A stretch of 64,000 nucleotides of DNA from Microcoleus sp. FACHB-68 (lineage in GTDB: Bacteria; Cyanobacteriota; Cyanobacteriia; Cyanobacteriales; Oscillatoriaceae): NCBI RefSeq assembly GCF_014695715.1, contig NZ_JACJOT010000013.1, forward strand, positions 124,001-188,000, read 5' to 3'. Of the stretch, positions 35,389-44,060 are shown one piece after another. The stretch's first letter is position 1; each line of letters opens with the position of its first letter. Position numbers and translations under genes: made by a program. Under the pieces are notes generated by a model. It was not told the origin of the DNA. It worked only from the letters and a program-made list of their open reading frames with translations, and made no database searches.

Positions 35389-36594
35389 GTGAGTTTCTCT
35401 AACCCAAGCAAAAAAACCTCCAACCGCTTAGATGCGCTGCTTTCGCTGCGAGGGGTTGCCTGCTTAATGGTTGTCATCGCCCACTGCGATCCGCCCAGAT
35501 CCTCAATATTTTATCAAAATTATGATCTAAGCTGGCTAATGTTCAGTGCCGGCGGCGTGGCGGTTCGGATTTTCTTTTGTCTGTCAGGATATCTGATGGG
35601 TAAAGCCTTTTACACGGATCGTTACTCAACAGATACGCCAGGATTAATTAAGTTTTTCCGCAACCGAGTGCTGAGAATTTTTCCACTTTATTATTTTACC
35701 GTATTCATTTTAATTTTGTTTGTTTATCCAGAACTTTTAAAACATGAAAGTTGGGGTTATTTAGTTAGAATTTGCACCTTTACTTACAATCAAGCTTTAC
35801 CCATAACCTTTAACGGTGCGTTTTGGTCTTTGTCCACTGAAGTTCAATTTTATTTAATTATTCCGTTTATCTTTACTTATTTCAAACATCGCTTAATCAG
35901 CCAAAACAAAGTATTAGTGAGTATTTTCATAACGCTTGTTTTATCTTTTTGTTTAAGATATGCCATTTGGATAATTATCGTTGCTCAATCTCAAACACCA
36001 GAAGCTCAATCTGCTGATTTTGTTAGATATATTTACACGCCATTAGTAACGAACTTAGATTCATTTTTGTGTGGATTTTTCATTAATGCTTTAATTTATA
36101 GTGAAAAAATTGCTCAAAATTTTTCAGAAAAAGTGGATTTCAGAAGGAATTTAAAAACCATCAAAATCCCAATCGCAGTCATTCTGATGGTTCTGCTTTA
36201 TGTATCCACCGCTTATTGCAAATATTATAACCAAAAACTTTTATTATTTATTGCGCCGGCTCTAAGCGCCTCGCTGACATCTTTTTTTATCTTTGCCTTT
36301 GAATCTGGTGCAAATTATCAAGAATTTTATCGCAATGAAAAGCTTTCATTCAAAGCTTGCTTGAGAAATCCCTTGAGAGTATTTGAAGTTTTTGGAAACT
36401 TATCTTATGGGGTTTATCTGTGGCATCTTCCCATTATTGCCAATTTCAACCCGATTTTTACGTCCGAAATTCCCCTAGAAGCCTATTTTAAAAGATTGGG
36501 AGCAACCCTGATCGCTTCAGGATTGCTCGCCACTGTCACTTATTACTTTGTTGAAATTCCGGCAGTTAAATTCAAAACTTATAAAAAGTCTTAA
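35389..36594 (+). CDS. Acyltransferase 3 family membrane protein, copy B
   Basis: A 401-residue paralogue of the preceding gene. It starts with GTG six bases behind its stop, so the two are cotranscribed. LDALLSLRGVACLMVVIAHC, FFRNRVLRIFPLYYF and NLSYGVYLWHLPI match copy A position by position. A tandem duplication followed by divergence is the simplest explanation. Substrate unknown. Confidence 0.87.
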   Translation: MSFSNPSKKTSNRLDALLSLRGVACLMVVIAHCDPPRSSIFYQNYDLSWLMFSAGGVAVRIFFCLSGYLMGKAFYTDRYSTDTPGLIKFFRNRVLRIFPLYYFTVFILILFVYPELLKHESWGYLVRICTFTYNQALPITFNGAFWSLSTEVQFYLIIPFIFTYFKHRLISQNKVLVSIFITLVLSFCLRYAIWIIIVAQSQTPEAQSADFVRYIYTPLVTNLDSFLCGFFINALIYSEKIAQNFSEKVDFRRNLKTIKIPIAVILMVLLYVSTAYCKYYNQKLLLFIAPALSASLTSFFIFAFESGANYQEFYRNEKLSFKACLRNPLRVFEVFGNLSYGVYLWHLPIIANFNPIFTSEIPLEAYFKRLGATLIASGLLATVTYYFVEIPAVKFKTYKKS

Positions 36595-36628
36595 ATCTCA
36601 CCGATGCCGGCCATTCTTTTAGACTTGC

Positions 36629-37408
36629 CTAAAAGTTATAACTTAAAACTGAAATCACCGACCCAGTTGCCGGTAAATCCGCAGAACTGATGGTCATCGT
36701 ATCGCTGCTAATTCGGCGAATTGAAGCTTCATTCATCAAGCTTAAAAATTCTTCTATAGCCACAAGATCGCAACTATTCGCATCAGCCGCTTGGGTGCGA
36801 TAATGGGTAGGAATTACCATTTTAGGATTCAGCGCCAGCATCGCCTGTCTAGCTTCTTGAGGCGTATAAGCTTTAGGCCCACCCCCCACCGGCAGAAACA
36901 GTAAATCGGGGCGTGCCAAGAGGATTTTTTGCTCTACACTGATCGGTGACGCTGCGCCTCCCAAGTGTAAAATATTGATTCCTCCTTGAGTCCAGCGCCA
37001 AGCCGTATTCGTACCAAATCGTCGGCCACCCTCGCGATCATGAGGGGTTTGAATGCCTTGAACTTGGTTACCATTGAGTTGATAAACCCCCGATTCATAC
37101 AGCAGGCGAGGGTTTCCAGGTAATTGTTCGGTTGCCCCTTCATCTAATAGCTGAGAGCTAATTAATACTAGATCAGAAGCAACAGTAGGCGGACGATATC
37201 CTGCCGTGCAACCTTGAGTGCGGAAGGGATTTACTAACACCTTTTGACCGGCACTCGTAAACAAAAAGCAAGTATGACCCAGCCATTGGACAGAAAGCGT
37301 ATCGTTGGTTTGAGCCTGATAGGTTTGCAATCCAGACGCTAAACCAGTTGCTAGCGTCGCCAAAAAACCTGTCCGCGCATAGCGCATTAACTGTCGCCGC
37401 TTCATCAT
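36629..37408 (-). CDS. MBL-fold protein without the HxHxDH motif
   Basis: A 259-residue protein with an N-terminal basic/hydrophobic export segment (KRRQLMRYARTGFLATLATG) and UlaG-type metallo-β-lactamase fold: SVQWLGHTCFLFTSAGQKVLVNPF, later HLGGAASP and VIPTHYRTQ. At the place of the usual SHxHxDH the sequence reads ISSQLLDEGA, so most zinc ligands are missing. It is probably not a standard hydrolase. It follows trpG on the same strand. Confidence 0.75.
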   Translation of the reverse strand: MMKRRQLMRYARTGFLATLATGLASGLQTYQAQTNDTLSVQWLGHTCFLFTSAGQKVLVNPFRTQGCTAGYRPPTVASDLVLISSQLLDEGATEQLPGNPRLLYESGVYQLNGNQVQGIQTPHDREGGRRFGTNTAWRWTQGGINILHLGGAASPISVEQKILLARPDLLFLPVGGGPKAYTPQEARQAMLALNPKMVIPTHYRTQAADANSCDLVAIEEFLSLMNEASIRRISSDTMTISSADLPATGSVISVLSYNF

Positions 37409-37518
37409 TAATTGCTAATTGTCGTGGGTGAGTTTGTGGTTGGTTAATTTGTCATTCGTCGTTTGTCAGTTGGGAATCATAACTATATGACAAATGACTG
37501 ATGACAAATAACCAATGA
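37409..37518. other. GACAAATGAC-type low-complexity spacer
   Basis: Short gap with repeated TTTGTCATT/GACAAATGA words on both strands that can fold back on themselves (about 37448-37505). Confidence 0.5.
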
Positions 37519-38118
37519 TTATGACAGCTGTTCGAGGAAATTTCTCAACAACTGTTTGCCGGCATTCGTGAGAATACTTTCTGGATGAAATTGGACACCC
37601 TCGATGTGCGGATAGTTCCGGTGTCGCACACCCATAATTGTGCCATCATCCACCCAAGCAGTAATTTCCAGCACATCTGGACAACTGGGCCGGTCAATCA
37701 CCAAACTATGATACCGGGTTGCGGTCATGGGTGTTTCTAATCCCCGGAAAACTCCGACGCCGGTGTGTGTCACCTGGGAGGTTTTGCCATGCATTAACTC
37801 TGGCGCAGAGACAATGTTGCCCCCAAACACTTGACCGATGCTTTGATGACCCAGGCAAACGCCTAAAATCGGCATGGTGGGGCCAAGCTGTTCGATGGTT
37901 TCTAGAGAAATCCCGGCATCTTCCGGGCGACCTGGGCCAGGGGAAATAACGACTCCAGCAGCACCAGAGTTGCGAATTTCCTCTACAGAAATTTGGTCGT
38001 TGCGATAAACTTGAATTTCCGCAGCCACCGGCAACTCTATGCCGATTTCGCCAAGATACTGCACCAGGTTGTAGGTAAAACTATCGTAGTTATCAATGAC
38101 AATAATCAAAACTTGCAC
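37519..38118 (-). CDS. trpG: Anthranilate synthase component II (glutamine amidotransferase)
   Basis: A 199-residue class I amidotransferase. The nucleophile Cys lies in PILGVCLGHQSIGQVFGG, and the His-Glu pair in EGVQFHPESILT. It supplies ammonia for anthranilate and, in many bacteria, for aminodeoxychorismate synthesis. The track start is GTG; a TTG three codons later (giving MIIVIDNYDSFTYNLVQYLG) fits the family equally well. It follows dgkA closely. Confidence 0.92.
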   Translation of the reverse strand: MQVLIIVIDNYDSFTYNLVQYLGEIGIELPVAAEIQVYRNDQISVEEIRNSGAAGVVISPGPGRPEDAGISLETIEQLGPTMPILGVCLGHQSIGQVFGGNIVSAPELMHGKTSQVTHTGVGVFRGLETPMTATRYHSLVIDRPSCPDVLEITAWVDDGTIMGVRHRNYPHIEGVQFHPESILTNAGKQLLRNFLEQLS

Positions 38119-38129
38119 TCCTCTCGCAA

Positions 38130-38669
38130 TTAGCTCATGGCTAATTCTTGAACCAAGGCTATGAGTGGCGGCAGCAAAATTGAGCCGGCCACGAGTACGG
38201 CAGCAAATGCTGCAACCAGCACTGCCCCAGCCGCACAGTCTTTGGCTATTTTAGCGAGATCGTGGTAAGCCTGCTGAACTGTTAAGTCAACGACCGATTC
38301 AATTGCAGTATTTAACAATTCCATTGCCAAGACTGCCCCAACTGTTAGACCAATCACGGCCATTTCCACTGCATTTCGATCTAAAAAAATCCCCAAAGCA
38401 ATGGCCAAACTGCCAATAATCACATGGATGCGAAAGTTGCGTTGAGTGCGGAAGGCGTAATAAAGGCCGGCCCAGGCGTATTTAAAACTAATCAGTAAGT
38501 TCGGCGCAACCCGCCAGGCCAATTCCCGCTTGATTTTCCCCACCTGATTCGATTTGTTGACAGCCGGGGTGGAAATATCTTGAGGCATAGGCAGGGGAGT
38601 TGGAGGTAAAGGTTGATCGCAGATAGAGTGGGCCGTTGCGGATGAGATGGGCCGTTCATTTAATTGCAT
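38130..38669 (-). CDS. dgkA: Diacylglycerol/undecaprenol kinase family protein
   Basis: A 179-residue membrane kinase. After a 55-residue disordered N terminus comes the DgkA core: FKYAWAGLYYAFRTQRNFRIHVIIG, then MELLNTAIESVVDLTV with the catalytic Glu, and AKIAKDCAAGAVLVAA. Members from Gram-positives phosphorylate undecaprenol; the cyanobacterial substrate is open. It lies between ybeY and trpG. Confidence 0.92.
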   Translation of the reverse strand: MQLNERPISSATAHSICDQPLPPTPLPMPQDISTPAVNKSNQVGKIKRELAWRVAPNLLISFKYAWAGLYYAFRTQRNFRIHVIIGSLAIALGIFLDRNAVEMAVIGLTVGAVLAMELLNTAIESVVDLTVQQAYHDLAKIAKDCAAGAVLVAAFAAVLVAGSILLPPLIALVQELAMS

Positions 38670-38731
38670 AACGATTAAGCTTAACGCGCCTCCGACGGAT
38701 TACTCATTGAAAGTTTGGTACGCCTGCACTC

Positions 38732-39259
38732 TTAGGACTGAACGTCTTTTGCGCTTTCAGTGATAAGACCTATTTTCTGCAGTAAAGTTGCTTGCTGGTT
38801 TAACATTTCAGTTAAACTTTCTTCGTCTGGGTGATCCCAGCCCAAAAGATGCAGAAGACCGTGGGCAGCCAGCCATGCCAGCTCGGTTTTTAAGCTGTGC
38901 CCCTGCTGTTGGGCTTGCCGGCTTGCCGTATCGACAGAAATGACGATATCACCCAAATATAAGGGCAGCTCCTCAATTACCATAGCTGCTTGAGGACATT
39001 CTACCTCCAATGCCGCAAACGCTAAAACATCTGTGGCTTGATCTCGATGCCGGTACTGAGCGTTGAGGCTTTGGATTTCAGCGTCGTCACTCAGGCGCAA
39101 GCTTAGTTCATAAGCCGGTGCCGCCGGCATATCCGGGTGCAAGATTTCTAACCAATCGCAGAACCAATCCTGCCAGGTTTCCTCGCTAATCGGGCTGGCT
39201 GACGGGTCATCGCCATAGAAATAATCCTGCACACTGACTTCAAATTCTACGCTTCCCAT
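38732..39259 (-). CDS. ybeY: Endoribonuclease YbeY
   Basis: A 175-residue metal-dependent RNase for 16S rRNA maturation and ribosome quality control. The zinc motif [11 protein letters not shown] is intact. Cotranscription with the kinase gene downstream is a widespread arrangement. Confidence 0.95.
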   Translation of the reverse strand: MGSVEFEVSVQDYFYGDDPSASPISEETWQDWFCDWLEILHPDMPAAPAYELSLRLSDDAEIQSLNAQYRHRDQATDVLAFAALEVECPQAAMVIEELPLYLGDIVISVDTASRQAQQQGHSLKTELAWLAAHGLLHLLGWDHPDEESLTEMLNQQATLLQKIGLITESAKDVQS

Positions 39260-39276
39260 GCCGCCTCGCTTTGTTA

Positions 39277-39468
39277 TTAACGAGTCAGGTAAGCCAAACC
39301 AACCAAGACAGCCAATAGGCCGGCACTGGTCATCACAAAATGCTTCACAGAGGTGCCGCGCTTACGCACCATGTTTCGCATTGCTAGCTTGACATAACTA
39401 TCTTTTTGTGCATTTTGTTCTAAGACCGGCTGCTCAGAAGTTGGGGACGGTGAAGAGGGTTGGCTCAT
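39277..39468 (-). CDS. DUF3285 small membrane protein
   Basis: A 63-residue protein with a polar Ser/Pro N terminus, a conserved [23 protein letters not shown] block and one C-terminal membrane helix. DUF3285 is restricted to cyanobacteria. It heads the minus-strand run toward ybeY. Function unknown. Confidence 0.8.
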   Translation of the reverse strand: MSQPSSPSPTSEQPVLEQNAQKDSYVKLAMRNMVRKRGTSVKHFVMTSAGLLAVLVGLAYLTR

Positions 39469-39927
39469 AGGGATGTGTCTTTAGGGTTTAAATTCAGCTA
39501 TTCCCGCTGGAAATCGCTTTAATTGTAAAGATAAACTGACAAAACTACCTTATAAATCTAACAAGTTATCTGGCAAAGAGTTGCCAATTTGCTCAATTCT
39601 TAAAGAGTATGCCGGCAGCACTTGCGCTCGCTCCTCAAATAGTACAGGCCGGCGGCTTGGGGCTGCCGGTTGGGATCGTTTCTAAAGCCTTGTTGCAGTG
39701 CTCGCCCGACTATAACTCACCCGCAATCGCACAGTTGAGCAACTGATCGAGCGGAGCAACAAGCGTGTTGTTTTAATTTGGGATATTTATCAAAATCTGT
39801 TAAAAATAACCGAGTTAATACAGCTCAATATAACAACCGTGTAAAGTTTTATAAAAACGGGCGTTAAACTTCTAGCGAACGCAACGCCTTTACTAAACTT
39901 GAGCCTAACTAGGAGAACAAACAGACC
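39469..39927. other. Spacer between DUF3285 and universal stress genes
   Basis: About 460 bases holding the divergent promoters. A GCCGGC-rich patch lies at 39610-39680. No coding frame is supported. Confidence 0.5.
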
Positions 39928-40452
39928 ATGAGCTTTAAAAAAATGCTGGTTGCCATTGATCGCTTAAACCTAAGTGAAACAGTGTTTGAGGAAGCCCTGG
40001 AGCTTGCCCAAACACAAGGTGCTAGCCTGATGGTGTTTCACTGCATCAACTGGCAAAACGAGGGACAGATCACGCCGCTAACGGGGTCTTCTATCGGGTT
40101 TGATGTTGGCAGTGGTATGGGTCTCGATCCAACCGGCGGAGTCATGGAACAAACGTTGCAGCAGGAGCGTTTGCAACAGGAACTCCAGCAAGTGCAAGGA
40201 TGGATAGACACCTACGGCCAAAAAGCGGCAAAGTTGGGAATTGCCACCGAATCTTATTACAAAGTCGGCGATGCCGGTGAGAGCATTTGCGAAGTGGCTC
40301 GAAACTGGGGTGCGGACTTAATTGTGATCGGGCGTCAAGGCCATACAGCCCTAACGGAAATGTTGATGGGAAGTGTGAGCAATCATGTTTTGCATCACGC
40401 TCCCTGTTCTGTGCTTGTGGTGCAAAGACCGAAGCCGGCAGCACAGGTGTAA
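39928..40452 (+). CDS. Universal stress protein, ATP-binding type
   Basis: A 174-residue UspA-fold protein. The ATP loop GRQGHTALTEMLMGSVSNHV fits the G-x2-G-x9-G-S/T pattern. Between strands 2 and 3 there is a long Gln-rich insertion (EQTLQQERLQQELQQVQGW). Role in stress response is by family only. Confidence 0.9.
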   Translation: MSFKKMLVAIDRLNLSETVFEEALELAQTQGASLMVFHCINWQNEGQITPLTGSSIGFDVGSGMGLDPTGGVMEQTLQQERLQQELQQVQGWIDTYGQKAAKLGIATESYYKVGDAGESICEVARNWGADLIVIGRQGHTALTEMLMGSVSNHVLHHAPCSVLVVQRPKPAAQV

Positions 40453-40460
40453 AAGCGAAA

Positions 40461-40683
40461 GCATTGGTGTCAACTGTAAGCATCTGGGCGAAGAGAATAT
40501 TGCGCTTCGCTACGCGACCGGGGAGACGATACCCACCCCGGCTGACGCCCCTACAGCCAGAAAATCACACATCGCTCGCGCAACTTGGCAGGAGAAAGCA
40601 TCAAGGGTTTTTTACCCTACGCTGCGAGGGTTTGGGCTGTGTGAGTGCGGTTTCAACCGCCCAACTTCAATTGACACCAATGC
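40461..40683. mobile_element. MITE-like element with 13-bp inverted ends
   Basis: GCATTGGTGTCAA (40461-40473) and its exact complement (40671-40683) enclose about 220 bp without a gene. A few more bases inside also pair (16 of 18). No clear target duplication was found, so mobility is less certain than for the element at 10679. Confidence 0.5.
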
Positions 40684-40738
40684 CGGAATTCGCCCCTACA
40701 GCCGGTAAAACTCGTAGTTGCTGGTGCTGGGTAGCTAC

Positions 40739-40870
40739 CTACATATCGCCGCCGCGAGCAGCCAGCAAAAAGATAACGATCGGCCCAGAAAGCATGATCA
40801 TCGCAACAAATGTTAGCTGAACAATTGCTTCCCAATTAACGTTGCTGACAAAACTCGTTAAAAAGTCCAT
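40739..40870 (-). CDS. psb30: Photosystem II protein Psb30 (Ycf12)
   Basis: A 43-residue single-helix subunit. The C-terminal block QLTFVAMIMLSGPIVIFLLA and following ARGGDM is typical of Ycf12. I start at the ATG at 40870, preceded by GGGAGGAAGA; a longer frame upstream is not supported. The protein stabilises photosystem II near cytochrome b559. Confidence 0.93.
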   Translation of the reverse strand: MDFLTSFVSNVNWEAIVQLTFVAMIMLSGPIVIFLLAARGGDM

Positions 40871-41053
40871 TCTTCCTCCCGACTTGACCCAACAGATTTG
40901 GATGGCTAAGCTGAAAAATCCGCTTTTGATCTTACCTGTTGGGCGCTCATTTTTTTTAATTAAGTTTACAAAAATCAATAAAATGCAAAAAATGGAACTT
41001 TGCAATCCCACCTGTTAAGCTCAAATGACAAGGCATAAAAGTGAGTTTTGACA

Positions 41054-41404
41054 ATGGCCACTTGGCGATGTGTAAAGCAATGTGGGGCGTGCTGCTACCT
41101 CGATCCCTCAGAGCGTCCGGATTTGGATGAGTATTTATCGCCAGAAGAGCTAGAGCGTTACCTCAGCATGGTGGGTGAGGATGGGTGGTGCGTTAATTTT
41201 GATCGGGCGACGCGAGAATGTCGCATTTACGAAGATCGGCCTCGCTTCTGCCGTGTCCAAGTTAATGTTTTTCAAGATTTATACGGCATTGAGCCTGAAG
41301 AATTAAACGAGTTTGCCATTGACTGCTGCCGGGAACATATTGAGGATATGTACGGTGAGCGCAGCTTGGAAATGCACCGATTTGACCAGGCTGTGGGGAT
41401 TTAA
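41054..41404 (+). CDS. YkgJ-family CxxCxxCC metal-binding protein
   Basis: A 116-residue protein with cysteines at CVKQCGACCYLDP, CVNFD, CRIYEDRPRFCR and DCCREH, the pattern of the zinc/iron-chelating CxxCxxCC (UPF0153) family. I start at the ATG at 41054; a TTG lies two codons before. Function unknown. Confidence 0.88.
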   Translation: MATWRCVKQCGACCYLDPSERPDLDEYLSPEELERYLSMVGEDGWCVNFDRATRECRIYEDRPRFCRVQVNVFQDLYGIEPEELNEFAIDCCREHIEDMYGERSLEMHRFDQAVGI

Positions 41405-41444
41405 AGCAATCTTCTGGCGTTGCCGGCCTTTTTACTCTTACCAT

Positions 41445-41488
41445 CAAACGCTTACTACCCTATACCTGACGAGGGTAGTAAGCGTTTG
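41445..41488. terminator. 17-bp hairpin after the CxxCxxCC gene
   Basis: Arms 41445-41461 and 41472-41488 pair exactly (CAAACGCTTACTACCCT), loop of 10. No T-run follows, so it may be a repeat that works as a transcript end. Confidence 0.6.
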
Positions 41489-41541
41489 GCCTGCCGGCAA
41501 CACAGAAGTGCCTGAATAAAACTCCGAGATTTTCACTCTCT

Positions 41542-41604
41542 ATGTCCCATGCCCCATGCCCCATGCCCCATGCCCTATGCCCCATGCCCCATGCCCTATG
41601 CCCC
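41542..41604. repeat. CCCATGC heptamer array 2
   Basis: About nine ATGCCCC/ATGCCCT units in tandem; same family as 28410-28443 and 43919-43950. Confidence 0.92.
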
Positions 41605-41699
41605 ACATCAGCAATCTCTGCCGGCAGGCTTGATATTTGATCCCCTTTTCTGAGAAAATGAAAGGAATATGAAATTAATAGCGGTGAGCAAAATTGCTT

Positions 41700-42155
41700 G
41701 TGAAACTTTTATCTGCGCCTTCAACCTTGCCGGCTCCTGAGTTCCAGGTTTCTGGACTGGATAGCCCCCAACACTCAAGCAAGCGAGTATTGAACGATAG
41801 TGGTGAGGCATTGCCGGCTGAACGTAGCGAAATTAAAAGTTTTCAGACAGCAGAACGGGCGGCAAAACCGAAGACGCGCAAGGGATTATCCGTTTTTTGG
41901 TCTACGTTTATAACTATTTTCCTAGCTGAACTTGGAGATAAAACCCAAGTCACAACATTGCTAATGAGTGCCGAATCTCACTCGCCTTGGCTAGTGTTTG
42001 CCGGTGCCGGCACAGCACTTGTTGCTACCAGCTTAGTCGGTGTTCTATTAGGTCAGTGGCTAGCAAAGCGGCTTTCTCCGAAAACTTTGGAAACCTCAGC
42101 CGGTGTGAGTATGCTCCTGATTTCCGCACTGCTGTTTTGGGATGTATTGCGATAA
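41700..42155 (+). CDS. Half-size UPF0016/GDT1 cation transporter, subunit 1
   Basis: A 151-residue protein with one GDT1 unit after a 60-residue polar N terminus. The signature ELGDKTQ lies in the first helix (FITIFLAELGDKTQVTTLLM) and two more helices follow. GDT1 proteins export Mn or Ca with a two-unit fold; here the two units are separate neighbouring genes that should form a heterodimer. The start is unsure: GTG at 41700 or TTG at 41694. Confidence 0.82.
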   Translation: MKLLSAPSTLPAPEFQVSGLDSPQHSSKRVLNDSGEALPAERSEIKSFQTAERAAKPKTRKGLSVFWSTFITIFLAELGDKTQVTTLLMSAESHSPWLVFAGAGTALVATSLVGVLLGQWLAKRLSPKTLETSAGVSMLLISALLFWDVLR

Positions 42156-42206
42156 AAGCTCGTTCCATTAAATATACTCAGCACTCAGCACTCAGGACTA
42201 CTTATC

Positions 42207-42515
42207 ATGGACTGGCAACTAATCGGATTAAGTTTTATCACGGTATTTTTGTCTGAATTAGGAGACAAAAGTCAACTAGCAGCAATTGCACTCAGTGGCA
42301 GTTCTAAATCGCCTTGGACAGTATTTTGGGGAAGCGTTGCCGCCTTGTTATTAGCTAGTTTTCTGGGTGTGATTGTTGGCGAAGGCGCAGCTCAACTTTT
42401 ACCGGCTCGTTTAGTGAAGACAGTTGCCGCAGTTGGCTTTGCACTTATGGCTTTGCGCCTGCTGTGGCCCAAGAAAGATTCGCCTGAAAGTTTGGAAGAA
42501 GGGGTTGGGGATTAG
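42207..42515 (+). CDS. Half-size UPF0016/GDT1 cation transporter, subunit 2
   Basis: A 102-residue protein with the second unit: LSFITVFLSELGDKSQLAAIAL carries ELGDKS, then two helices and an acidic tail. It starts 51 bases behind its partner. Pairs of half-size members act as manganese exporters in other cyanobacteria (recollection, not checked). Confidence 0.85.
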   Translation: MDWQLIGLSFITVFLSELGDKSQLAAIALSGSSKSPWTVFWGSVAALLLASFLGVIVGEGAAQLLPARLVKTVAAVGFALMALRLLWPKKDSPESLEEGVGD

Positions 42516-42550
42516 GGAAGAGCGTGTGCCTCCTCTTTTGCCCCACAAAA

Positions 42551-42582
42551 AGCAAAAGCCCCTAGAATCGGAGGGGCTTTAA
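42551..42582. terminator. Bidirectional terminator between convergent genes
   Basis: AAAGCCCCT (42555-42563) pairs with AGGGGCTTT (42572-42580). On the minus strand it is followed by TGCTTTTTG, so it best serves the gene at 42602-43117, and it may also stop the transporter pair. Confidence 0.8.
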
Positions 42583-42601
42583 ACATTATCAAATGAGACG
42601 A

Positions 42602-43117
42602 TTAACTGATTGCTTCAGCCGGTGATTGCCGGTAGCACAAGCTCAACAGCATCCCTGCTGATGCTAGCTTGAGCGCTTCTAAAACCCAATAACTGCCGTG
42701 CATCTGATTCATTGCGGTGGGAACTTCAGTTGCCGGCTCAAACAAATTTAGCTGCATTCCCAAAGCGCTCATGTGAGGGGTTAGGCCATAAGTATCCACC
42801 AAAGCAACCGCCAACAGGAGCAGAGATAAAATAATTGCTGTGCGCCCCCGCGAGATCGGTAGATAGTGGGTGTTGAGAAGAACTAATGACCCCGTCAGTG
42901 CTAAAGCTGCACCAACTAACTCTAGGCGATTAAACACCCAGAAAATTGAATAGCCTGCCGAAGCAAACCCCGGTTGAGTGAGCATCCCTGCCGTATAAAG
43001 ACCGGGCATCATTACGAAATCAACAAGCAAGCTGGCACCAAGCCAGAATGCCAGCGTAAAAATGACAACGGTTTGCCAGGAGGGTCGCTTGAATTCATTT
43101 TGAGACATAGCCGCCAT
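42602..43117 (-). CDS. Four-helix membrane protein, DUF4149-like
   Basis: A 171-residue protein with about four membrane helices (TVVIFTLAFWLGASLLVDFV; LVGAALALTGSLVLL; TAIILSLLLLAVALVDTYGL; a last one at ALKLASAGMLLSLCY). The pattern resembles DUF4149 proteins. An AGAGGAAA precedes the ATG. Function unknown. Confidence 0.7.
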   Translation of the reverse strand: MAAMSQNEFKRPSWQTVVIFTLAFWLGASLLVDFVMMPGLYTAGMLTQPGFASAGYSIFWVFNRLELVGAALALTGSLVLLNTHYLPISRGRTAIILSLLLLAVALVDTYGLTPHMSALGMQLNLFEPATEVPTAMNQMHGSYWVLEALKLASAGMLLSLCYRQSPAEAIS

Positions 43118-43356
43118 AGAATTTCCTCTTGCTGCCTTATCTTTAGCTTAGCCAAGATTCGACCGAACAAGTATGAAGTATTTTTACGAATAAAGCTGCA
43201 ATTTATTTAAAAAAAATTGTGTTAATTTCTGCTGATTTATTCTAGGAATTCTTAAGACATTTTTGCAGCGCCGGCTTGCCGAAAAGTATAATTGATAAAA
43301 ATCCGGTTTAAATTTGTTAGGGACAATCGCATTGAAACCCGATGGGGAATTGAAAT

Positions 43357-43917
43357 ATGCGTGTTGTAGCGAGATTAGGAGCAAGCTTAGCAATTTCGGC
43401 AGCAACTTGGGCAATAACCGGCCCGCCCTTGCCGGCAGTTCAGCTGGCAGATGGCACCGTTTATTTTGTTCAGCCACCCCGCTTGGTTGAAGCAACCACA
43501 ACCCAAAAAGGCACCTATGTTTGGGGCGCAACTTATTATTTCACCCTAAGTGTGCCAGAAAATGCCGGCGAACCGCTTCAGCAGGTAACATTCAACCAAG
43601 CTGAAGGCACAGATCAAGTGCGATTTGAGCTGGAAGACACCCGCTCATTTGAAGGAACGCGCTGGGACAAAGGCACGAAATTAGCCCTAGGGCCGGTTGC
43701 GAAAGACCCGCAAACGGGCAGTATTTCGGTCAGGTTTGATCCGCCTATTCCTCCCGGCAAAACCGTCACAATCGGCCTGCGTCCCTACCAAAACCCACGT
43801 TATAGCGGCATCTATCTTTTTGGCGTCACCGCTTTTCCTGCCGGCGAAAAAGCGCACGCTCAATTTCTTGGATATGGCCGGCTTCACTTCTACAGCAGCA
43901 GTGATTCTGGGTTTTAA
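43357..43917 (+). CDS. DUF2808 secreted protein
   Basis: A 186-residue protein with signal peptide (residues about 1-27) and DUF2808 features: VQLADGTVYFVQPPRLVEA, YYFTLSVPENAGEPLQQVTF and GKTVTIGLRPYQNPRYSGIYLFGVTAFP in outline. Conserved in cyanobacteria, probably periplasmic, function unknown. Confidence 0.85.
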   Translation: MRVVARLGASLAISAATWAITGPPLPAVQLADGTVYFVQPPRLVEATTTQKGTYVWGATYYFTLSVPENAGEPLQQVTFNQAEGTDQVRFELEDTRSFEGTRWDKGTKLALGPVAKDPQTGSISVRFDPPIPPGKTVTIGLRPYQNPRYSGIYLFGVTAFPAGEKAHAQFLGYGRLHFYSSSDSGF

Positions 43918-43918
43918 A

Positions 43919-43950
43919 ATGGGCATGGGGCATGGGGCATGGGGCATGGG
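43919..43950. repeat. GCATGGG heptamer array 3
   Basis: About four GGGGCAT units, the reverse-complement orientation of the arrays at 28410 and 41542. It directly follows the DUF2808 stop. Confidence 0.9.
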
Positions 43951-43983
43951 TCAAGGCTTTGCCAACAAGAACGGTATGGGCAC

Positions 43984-44053
43984 TCAAAACTCAAAACTTC
44001 TCTTCCCAACTCAAAACTCAAAACTCCTTCAGCTCAAAACTCAAAACTCCTTA
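43984..44053. repeat. ACTCAAAACTCAAAACT low-complexity repeat
   Basis: Several AACTCAAAACTC units before queC. Such strings are common between genes of filamentous cyanobacteria. Confidence 0.8.
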
Positions 44054-44060
44054 AACCTGA

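Larger units (their letters stand above)
41405..41699. other. Repeat-filled spacer
   Basis: Contains a 17-bp perfect hairpin (41445-41488) and the largest CCCATGC heptamer array (41542-41604). No coding frame is supported. Confidence 0.6.

Noticed and set aside
40287-40835. Frames across the second MITE-like element and psb30
   Set aside because: They span non-coding repeat and run against psb30, which has a clear start and family.
28410-44053. Tandem repeats as CRISPR arrays
   Set aside because: Units are 7 bp without spacers; no Cas gene is present in the window.
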